A DNA stretch of 64,000 nucleotides from DASXAI01 sp963728985 (GTDB taxonomy: Bacteria; Actinomycetota; Acidimicrobiia; Acidimicrobiales; Ilumatobacteraceae). The DNA is taken from assembly GCA_963728985.1 (NCBI GenBank), contig CAVSME010000003.1, positions 1,116,001 to 1,180,000 on the forward strand. Reading direction: 5' to 3'. Below are positions 58,479-64,000 of the stretch, piece after piece. The position numbers and the translations under genes were made by a program. The notes under the pieces were generated by a model, which was given only the letters and a program-made list of their open reading frames with translations, searched no databases and was not told the origin of the DNA. Within the stretch, counting starts at the first letter, position 1, and each line of letters opens with the position of its first letter.

Positions 58479-58532
58479 GCGCAGCCTGAACACTTCGTAC
58501 CGCTGGGGCGGTATCAAGTGTTCAGGCTGCGC
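58479..58532. repeat. Near-perfect 54-bp hairpin in a convergent gap
   Basis: GCGCAGCCTGAACACTT (58479-58495) is exactly inverted at 58516-58532. Inside, TACCGC (58498-58503) pairs with GCGGTA (58508-58513), giving a stem of about 23 bp with a 2-base bulge on each side. It lies between the ends of mrp and the EAL gene. The rest of the 212-bp gap has smaller hairpins and the 15-mer variant at 58573-58587. No ORF is supported. Confidence 0.68.
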
Positions 58533-58599
58533 GCCGGACGACGACGTCGGCAAGGGCGGTCGGCTCCCGCTCGCGGGATTGTCCGAGCACGCGGCGAAA

Positions 58600-60324
58600 T
58601 CACGACACGTCAACGTCGCCGGCGCGCTCCCAGACCACGCCGAGGAGCGACTGCACGTCGCCGGGACGGCCGAGGCCGAAGCCCTGCACGATGTGGCAGC
58701 CGAGCCGCTCCAACACGCTGCGCTGGTGCTCGTCCTCGACCCCTTCGGCCACGACCTGCATGCCCAGGCGCCGCGCCAGCGTGACCACCGATTCCACGAT
58801 CGTGCGGTCCTGCACGTCGTTGGCCAGCCGGGCCACGAAGGAAGCGTCGAGCTTCACGATGTCGACCGGGAGCCGCAGCAGGTAGCTGAACGAGGAGTAC
58901 CCCGTGCCGAAGTCGTCGAGGGCGACGTGCACGCCCATCAACCGCAGCTGGCGCAGCGTGGCCCGGGCGACGTCCCAACCCTGCACCACTGTGCCCTCGG
59001 TGACTTCGACGCACAGCCGCTTCGGCGGCAGGCCCGCCGACCGCAGGGCGCTGTCCACCTGGTCGACGAGATCACCGGCGGCCAGTTGCTGGGCCGACAC
59101 GTTCACGGCGACGTAGAGGTCCTCGCTGGCCGGCGTGGGCAGCTTCCACGACGCCGCCTCCCGGCACGCCTCCTGCAGCACCCACGACCCGATCGGCCCG
59201 ATGAGCCCGGTCTCCTCGGCCACCCCGATGAAGTCGGCCGGCGCCAGCGCCCCGAGGGTGGGGTGGTCCCAGCGCAGCAGCGCCTCGGCCCCCACCACCC
59301 GCCCTGTCTCGAGGGATACCTCGGGCTGGTACTCGAGCCACAGCTCGCCCCGTTCGAGCGCGCGCCGCAGGGCTTGTTCGATCACGAGGCGCTGCACCGA
59401 CGCCGACCGCAGCCGCTGGTGGGCCAGCGCCATGCGGCCGCCGCCTTGGGCCTTGGCCTCGGTGGTGGCGATGTCGGCGTCGCTCAGCAGATCGGCGGCC
59501 CGCACGAACGCGGAGCCGGCCACGGCCACGCCGAGGCTGGCGTCGAGCACGATCTCCCGCCCGTCCACGAGCATCGGCTGGCGCACGGCCTCCAGGACCC
59601 GGCTGGCCAGCATCACCACGTCGCTCTCGGCGCGGGCGGCCACGCTCAACACCACGAACGAGTCGTCGCCGGTGCGAGCCACGCTGTCGCCGTCGCCGAC
59701 CGTCTGCTGGAGCCTCGCGCCCACGATGGCCAGGACCCGGTCGGCCGTCACCGCGCCGAGCGACGTGTTGAGGAGGCGGAACCGGTCGAGATCGAGGTGG
59801 ATCACGGCCACGAGGGTGCGGCCCGGGCGGCGCAGGGCCTGGTCGAGCCGGTCGAGCAGCAGGACCCGGTTGGGCAACCCGGTCACGGTGTCGTGGGTGG
59901 CCCCGTGCTGCAGCGCCTGCGCCGTCAGCACGAGGTCCGTCACGTCGGCCACGCTGAACATGGCGCCCCCGCCGGCGGTCGCCGCCACGCGAAGGCGATC
60001 CCACCGCTCCCCGTCCAACCCGAGCGGGAGCTCGAGCTCCCAGTCCGGCATGTCCCCGCGCAGCACCGCTTCGACGGCGTCGGCCACCGTGAGGGCGAGC
60101 GCCCTCGTCGCCGGGGGCACGGCGGCAGCGTTGCGCATAACAGCCACGAAGTCGTCACCGACCCGCATCGAGATCGAGCTGTGCTCGGGCGCCAGCACCA
60201 TGTCCTGCCAGTGGCGGTTGGCAGCCACGATCCGGCCGTCAGCGTCGAGGATGGCGACGCGCAGCGCCATGGCATCGATGATCGCCTGCACGGTCATCGG
60301 CAACGACGGCTCGTTGTCAACCAA
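58600..60324 (-). CDS. PAS-GGDEF-EAL protein, probable c-di-GMP phosphodiesterase
   Basis: The 574-aa cytoplasmic protein has a PAS-like sensor (about residues 10-125), a GGDEF domain and an EAL domain. The GGDEF signature is TGDDS (residues 218-222), so cyclase activity is unlikely. The EAL domain keeps E347-A-L, NVSAQQL, DDFGTGYSS with D470 and D471, K491 and E527, as in active phosphodiesterases. The TTG start at 60324 is uncertain (ATG at 60297 is possible). It would set the c-di-GMP level read by RsiG. Confidence 0.9.
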   Translation of the reverse strand: MVDNEPSLPMTVQAIIDAMALRVAILDADGRIVAANRHWQDMVLAPEHSSISMRVGDDFVAVMRNAAAVPPATRALALTVADAVEAVLRGDMPDWELELPLGLDGERWDRLRVAATAGGGAMFSVADVTDLVLTAQALQHGATHDTVTGLPNRVLLLDRLDQALRRPGRTLVAVIHLDLDRFRLLNTSLGAVTADRVLAIVGARLQQTVGDGDSVARTGDDSFVVLSVAARAESDVVMLASRVLEAVRQPMLVDGREIVLDASLGVAVAGSAFVRAADLLSDADIATTEAKAQGGGRMALAHQRLRSASVQRLVIEQALRRALERGELWLEYQPEVSLETGRVVGAEALLRWDHPTLGALAPADFIGVAEETGLIGPIGSWVLQEACREAASWKLPTPASEDLYVAVNVSAQQLAAGDLVDQVDSALRSAGLPPKRLCVEVTEGTVVQGWDVARATLRQLRLMGVHVALDDFGTGYSSFSYLLRLPVDIVKLDASFVARLANDVQDRTIVESVVTLARRLGMQVVAEGVEDEHQRSVLERLGCHIVQGFGLGRPGDVQSLLGVVWERAGDVDVS

Positions 60325-61144
60325 CGGTGCTCTGGCCCGCCTGTCCGTAGCCGGGTTCGCCCGGCATGACGACCTCGACGCCCGTGGCCTTGGGGAGCAA
60401 CTCGGGCAGGACCGTCGGCGGGTGCCGGATGGTGGCGGCGTCGGCCATCGCCGCTTCGGTGGTGGCGAAGCCCTCCAGGTACTGGAGGTGGGTGATGGTC
60501 GGCGTGATCATCTGCAGCTCGCCGGCCTCTTGGCGGGCCAGGGCGTCGGCGGGACGCACCCAGAGGCTGGCGATGGTCTCGTGGTCGTCATGCAGCGGTT
60601 CCTGGCCGACCGGGGCGCGGGCCACGAAGAAGCGGGTGTCGAAGCGGCGGGGCTCGCCCTCCGGGGTGATCCAGTGGCTCACGTACTCGATGTCGCCCAC
60701 CGCGAGGCGCAGGCCCTCGTCGGCGCAGATGTCGATGAGCCGGCGGTCGCCCGAGTGCACGGCGCGGCGGTGGGCCTCGAACCGATGCTCCGTGGCTTCC
60801 TCCCCGAAGTGGACCAGCTCGCCGTCGGGACCGGCGGCCAAGAGCACGCCGGCCTCTTCGAAGCACTCCCGCACCGCCGCCACCCAGAAGGCCAGACCGC
60901 CGCTCGGGATGCTCAGCTGCTCGCTGGCGTCGGCGTCGGTGAGCCCGATGCAGCTCGCTTCCACCTCGGCGGCCCGGTCGGCGGCGTCGACGGCGCCACC
61001 GGGGAACACGTAGAAGCCACCGACGAAGGCGGCCTTGAGCGTGCGGCGCATCATGAAGACCTCAACGCCGTCCGCGACGTCGCGCAGCAGCATCACGGTG
61101 GCGGCGTCTCGGGGCACGAGGACGCCGGGAGCGGCTGTGCTCAC
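60317..61144 (-). CDS. NUDIX hydrolase
   Basis: The 275-aa protein begins VLVPRDAATVMLLRDVADGV and has VFPGGAVDAADRA followed, after an insertion, by AAVRECFEEAGVLLAAG, a NUDIX box (GxxxxExxxxxAxREXxEExGV) split as in NUDT7/NUDT19-like CoA diphosphatases. It ends with DDHETIASLWVRPADALA. GTG at 61144 overlaps the fxsA stop (GTGA). The substrate is unproven. Confidence 0.87.
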   Translation of the reverse strand: MSTAAPGVLVPRDAATVMLLRDVADGVEVFMMRRTLKAAFVGGFYVFPGGAVDAADRAAEVEASCIGLTDADASEQLSIPSGGLAFWVAAVRECFEEAGVLLAAGPDGELVHFGEEATEHRFEAHRRAVHSGDRRLIDICADEGLRLAVGDIEYVSHWITPEGEPRRFDTRFFVARAPVGQEPLHDDHETIASLWVRPADALARQEAGELQMITPTITHLQYLEGFATTEAAMADAATIRHPPTVLPELLPKATGVEVVMPGEPGYGQAGQSTVG

Positions 61145-61620
61145 GGCGCGCCCAGCTCGGGGCGCGGCGGCGCATCGCGAGGACCATCGGTGGCCGTCGT
61201 GTCGATCGGGCCGCGATAGGTGGACCGGATCACGGTGACCTTGCCCGTCCAACGCCGTACGAGCACCCGGCGTACGAGGGCCCGGACCGGTGGCAGCAGG
61301 AGCAGCACCCCGAACGCGCTGGTCACGAAGCCGGGGATGAGCAGGAGCAGCCCGGCCAGGAGCAACAGCACCCCGTCGGCCATCTCCTTGGTCGGGGTGC
61401 GGCCGGCCGTGATCTGCAACTGCGCCCGTCGCCACATGGCCATCCCCTGGCGCTTGACGATCCACGCCCCGATGATGCTGATGGCGAGCAGGAGGCCGAT
61501 CGCGTTCAGCACCCCGATGGCCGACGCCACCTGCACGAGCACGTAGAGCTCCACCAGCATCAGGATCAGGAGCGACAGCAGAACCACCACGGAGAGCAGC
61601 GTACCGGCGGGGCCGATCAC
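61141..61620 (-). CDS. fxsA: FxsA family membrane protein
   Basis: The 159-aa protein has the FxsA layout: hydrophobic segments (about residues 10-28 and 30-48), a conserved IIGAWIVKRQGMAMWRRAQ with GRTPTKEMADGVLLLLAGLL, and a third segment ending LLLPPVRALVRRVL. FxsA of E. coli blocks exclusion of phage T7 by an F plasmid, but its normal role is unknown. The GTG start at 61620 is one of two adjacent GTG codons. Confidence 0.85.
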   Translation of the reverse strand: MIGPAGTLLSVVVLLSLLILMLVELYVLVQVASAIGVLNAIGLLLAISIIGAWIVKRQGMAMWRRAQLQITAGRTPTKEMADGVLLLLAGLLLLIPGFVTSAFGVLLLLPPVRALVRRVLVRRWTGKVTVIRSTYRGPIDTTATDGPRDAPPRPELGAP

Positions 61621-61653
61621 CACCGCTGGTCGGCGGCCTGCGATGATCAGCCG

Positions 61654-62895
61654 GTGCCGCCGCCGTCGGTCGACGCCCTGGCCCGGTCGCTGGCCGACGT
61701 CGGGCTGCCGCCGCCCCTGTTGGTCGACGCCGCCCGCGAGGCCATCGCCGCCGGCGCGCCCGAATCGGCCCGGACCCGGGCCATCGCCATCCGCCGGGCA
61801 CTCCTCGGGCGGGTGGTGAACGCCACGGGCGTGCTGCTCCACACCAACCTCGGCCGGGCACCCTTCGGCATCGACCAGGAGGCGACCTACTCGAACCTGG
61901 AGCTCGATCTGGAGACAGGCCGGCGCGGGTCGCGCCACGACCACGTCGGGCGGCTGCTGGCCCGGCTGTGCGGGGCCGAGGCGGCGATCGTGGTGAACAA
62001 CAACGCCGCCGCGGTGCTCCTCGTGCTGGCCGCCCTGGCCCGAGGGCGTGAGGTCGTGGTGTCGCGGGGCGAGAGCGTGGAGATCGGCGGCGGGTTCCGG
62101 GTGCCCGAGGTGATGGCCCAGTCGGGGGCCCACCTGGTCGACGTCGGCACCACCAACCGCACCCGGGTCACGGACTACCGCGCTGCCGTCGACCGCCCAG
62201 GGGCGGACGTAGCGGTGGTGCTCAAGGTCCACCCGTCCAACTTCCGGGTCACCGGCTTCACCGCTTCCGCCGAGGTCGCCGAGCTGGCGAGGCTCGGTCC
62301 GCCCGTCGTCTACGACCTCGGTTCGGGCCTGCTCGACGCCGCCTGCCCGTGGCTCGCCGGAGGTCCGCCGCCCTGGCTCGGCTCCGAGCCGGCCGCCCGC
62401 CAGACCCTGGCCGCGGGCGCCGCCCTGGTCACCTTCAGCGGCGACAAGCTCCTCGGCGGGCCCCAGGCCGGTGTCATCGCCGGGCGCGCCGACCTCGTCG
62501 CCGCCTGCGTCGCCCACCCGCTCGCCCGGGCCGTGCGCCCGGGCAGCCTGGTCCTGGCCGCCCTGCAGGATGTGGCCCTCGCCTACCTACGGCGCGACGG
62601 CCAGGCCATCCCGTTCTGGCGCCTGGCTTCGATCCCCGTCGACGCCCTGGTCGCACGGGCCGAGTCCCTGGGCGTGGGCGGCGTGGTGGCGTGCGAATCG
62701 CTGCCGGGCGCGGGCTCCCTGCCGGGCATCACCATCGCGTCGGCGGGCGTCGCCGTGGATGGCGACCGCACCGCCGCGCTGCGGCGGGCCGAGCCGCCGA
62801 TCGTGGCCCGGGTGGCCGAGGGGCGAACCATCTGCGACCTGCGCACGATCGAACCTCGCGACGACGCCCATGTCGCGGCGACGCTGTGCGCGTAG
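61654..62895 (+). CDS. selA: L-seryl-tRNA(Sec) selenium transferase
   Basis: SelA turns Ser-tRNA(Sec) into Sec-tRNA(Sec) with selenophosphate. The 413-aa PLP enzyme has NATGVLLHTNLGRAP, NLELDLETGRRGSRHDHV, VVNNNAAAVLLVL, the PLP lysine K265 in FSGDKLLGGPQAG, and ARAVRPGSLVLAAL. It is shorter at the N-terminus than the usual 460 residues. GTG at 61654 is the best start. It overlaps selB by 10 bp. Confidence 0.94.
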   Translation: MPPPSVDALARSLADVGLPPPLLVDAAREAIAAGAPESARTRAIAIRRALLGRVVNATGVLLHTNLGRAPFGIDQEATYSNLELDLETGRRGSRHDHVGRLLARLCGAEAAIVVNNNAAAVLLVLAALARGREVVVSRGESVEIGGGFRVPEVMAQSGAHLVDVGTTNRTRVTDYRAAVDRPGADVAVVLKVHPSNFRVTGFTASAEVAELARLGPPVVYDLGSGLLDAACPWLAGGPPPWLGSEPAARQTLAAGAALVTFSGDKLLGGPQAGVIAGRADLVAACVAHPLARAVRPGSLVLAALQDVALAYLRRDGQAIPFWRLASIPVDALVARAESLGVGGVVACESLPGAGSLPGITIASAGVAVDGDRTAALRRAEPPIVARVAEGRTICDLRTIEPRDDAHVAATLCA

Positions 62896-64000
62896 TCGCC
62901 ACCGCCGGCCACGTCGACCACGGCAAGTCGGCGCTCGTCCTCGCCTTGACCGGCACCGACCCTGATCGCTTCGCCGAGGAGAAGCGGCGCGGCCTCACCA
63001 TCGACCTCGGCTTCGCCACGACCACGCTCCCGTCGGGCGCCACGATCTCGTTCGTCGACGTGCCCGGCCACGTGCGCTTCCTCAAGAACATGCTGGCCGG
63101 GGTGGGCGGCATCGACGCCTGCCTGTTCGTGGTGGCGGCGACCGAAGGCTGGAAGCCGCAATCGGAAGAGCACCTGCGCATCCTGGAGCTGCTCGGTGTC
63201 GCCCACGGCGTGGTGGCACTGACCAAGGTGGACCTGCTCGATGGCGACCACGCTGCCCTCGCCGAGCTGGAGGTGGCCGACCGGGTGGCGGGCACGTTCC
63301 TCGAGGGCGCCGAGGTCGTCCGGGTGGCGGCGCCGTCGGGCCAGGGCATCGAGGCGCTCCGGGCGGCGCTCGACGACCTCGTCGCCACGACACCAGCGGC
63401 CGCCGACCGTGACCGTCCTCGCCTGTGGATCGATCGGGCCTTCGCCGCCAAGGGTGCCGGCGTGGTTGTGACGGGCACCCTCACCGGCGGCCCACTGGCC
63501 ACTGGCGACGCCGTCGTCGTGGGGACGGCGGCCCGCGCCGCTCGCGTGCGTGGCATCCAAACCCACGGCCGCCCGGTCGATCGCATCGGCCCCGGGAACC
63601 GGGTGGCGCTGAACCTGAGCGGCCTCGAGCACGGGGACACGGCACGCGGCGAGGCCGTCGTCCGACCCGGTCAGTGGCGCCCGACGACCCGCATCGACGC
63701 CACCTTGCACGTGCTGGCGGGCCTGGACCACGACGTGTCCCGGCGGGGCGCCTACCTCGCCTACCTGGGGTCGGGCGAGCACCCGGTCCGGGTGCGGGTG
63801 CTGGGCGCCGACCGGATCGCCCCGGGCGGCGCCGGCCCGGTGCGACTGCATCTGTCGACGCCACTGCCGCTCCTTCCTGGCGACCGCTACGTCCTGCGCG
63901 AGAGCGGGCGGGACGAGACCGTCGGCGGCGGTGAGGTGCTGGACGTGGCTCCTGTCCTGCCCGCGTCACGGGCCCGACCCGACCGGTCGGTGGACCGGGT
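62886..64000 (+). CDS. selB: Selenocysteine-specific elongation factor SelB (partial, runs past window)
   Basis: SelB carries Sec-tRNA to UGA codons next to a SECIS element. The visible 371 residues have the GTPase motifs TAGHVDHGKSALVLALTG (G1), the switch region RRGLTIDLGF, DVPGH (G3) and TKVD (G4), followed by translation-factor beta barrels (VVVTGTLTGGPLATGD). GTG at 62886 starts inside the selA end, so the two are coupled. The winged-helix C-terminus lies outside. Confidence 0.94.
   Translation, partial: MRVVATAGHVDHGKSALVLALTGTDPDRFAEEKRRGLTIDLGFATTTLPSGATISFVDVPGHVRFLKNMLAGVGGIDACLFVVAATEGWKPQSEEHLRILELLGVAHGVVALTKVDLLDGDHAALAELEVADRVAGTFLEGAEVVRVAAPSGQGIEALRAALDDLVATTPAAADRDRPRLWIDRAFAAKGAGVVVTGTLTGGPLATGDAVVVGTAARAARVRGIQTHGRPVDRIGPGNRVALNLSGLEHGDTARGEAVVRPGQWRPTTRIDATLHVLAGLDHDVSRRGAYLAYLGSGEHPVRVRVLGADRIAPGGAGPVRLHLSTPLPLLPGDRYVLRESGRDETVGGGEVLDVAPVLPASRARPDRSVDR

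Noticed and set aside
1..64000. CRISPR array, insertion sequence, prophage or integrase
   Set aside because: No regularly spaced repeats, transposase, integrase or phage structural genes were found on either strand.

Overview
The window is GC-rich (about 70%), densely packed DNA from an actinomycete. It uses many GTG and TTG starts, overlaps genes by 4 bp (GTGA/ATGA), and shows several -10-like boxes of the form TANNNT only 6-8 nt ahead of a start codon. It carries actinobacterial markers: a mycothiol glycosyltransferase (MshA), the c-di-GMP anti-sigma factor RsiG, GlnE, Rex and a GlnR-like orphan regulator. The gene set and the split, b6f-like cytochrome b suggest a deep-branching lineage such as Acidimicrobiia. 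That placement is inference. No tRNA, rRNA, CRISPR array, IS element or prophage was seen.

Region 1 (1-11.6 kb) is respiratory. One long minus-strand operon runs from an orphan membrane protein through a dicluster ferredoxin, cytochrome b split into two genes, a Rieske protein, a diheme cytochrome c and a second orphan membrane protein, straight into nuoA-B-C-D-E-F (nuoF is cut by the window edge). Divergent from it are a monoheme cytochrome c and a geranylgeranyl/menaquinone reductase. A short peptide (IPEHLLKRSR-like) occurs at the N-termini of two of the bc-complex proteins.

Region 2 (11.6-31 kb): an AbiEi/DUF559 protein behind tandem structured repeats; hemL-hemB; a HAD, TetR and MMPL-exporter operon with a palindromic operator; a cobalt-type nitrile hydratase (beta, alpha, accessory); two cell-surface proteins; a rex-hemA-hemC-M20 peptidase-hemD operon; a membrane protein; and an acyl-CoA ligase behind a 28-aa membrane peptide. 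Together this supplies most early tetrapyrrole steps, from glutamyl-tRNA to uroporphyrinogen III, under a redox-sensing repressor.

Region 3 (31-40.5 kb): a SAM-hydrolase family protein, a candidate structured RNA, proC, a YbjN protein, mshA (frameshifted in this sequence), rsiG, a MoaD/ThiS-like carrier, a histidine phosphatase, a YgjP/M48-type protease, nadE, a Tat-exported protein and a SPOR lipoprotein. The intergenic gaps hold large palindromes and a repeated 15-mer.

Region 4 (40.5-50 kb) is nitrogen control: glnE, an adenylylatable GSI-beta glnA, a second GSI lacking the adenylylation tyrosine, a GlnR-like regulator and an LSm-like small protein. A secreted PQQ-dependent sugar dehydrogenase with three cell-surface repeats lies inside this block.

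Region 5 (50-64 kb): an amidohydrolase, a PLP decarboxylase, a 51-aa membrane protein, tag, ridA, a compact [2Fe-2S]-molybdenum hydroxylase fusion, a thioredoxin-like lipoprotein, erpA, a SufR-like regulator diverging from mrp/apbC, an EAL phosphodiesterase with a degenerate GGDEF, a NUDIX hydrolase, fxsA and selA-selB (selB runs off the window). selA-selB implies that the organism makes selenocysteine.
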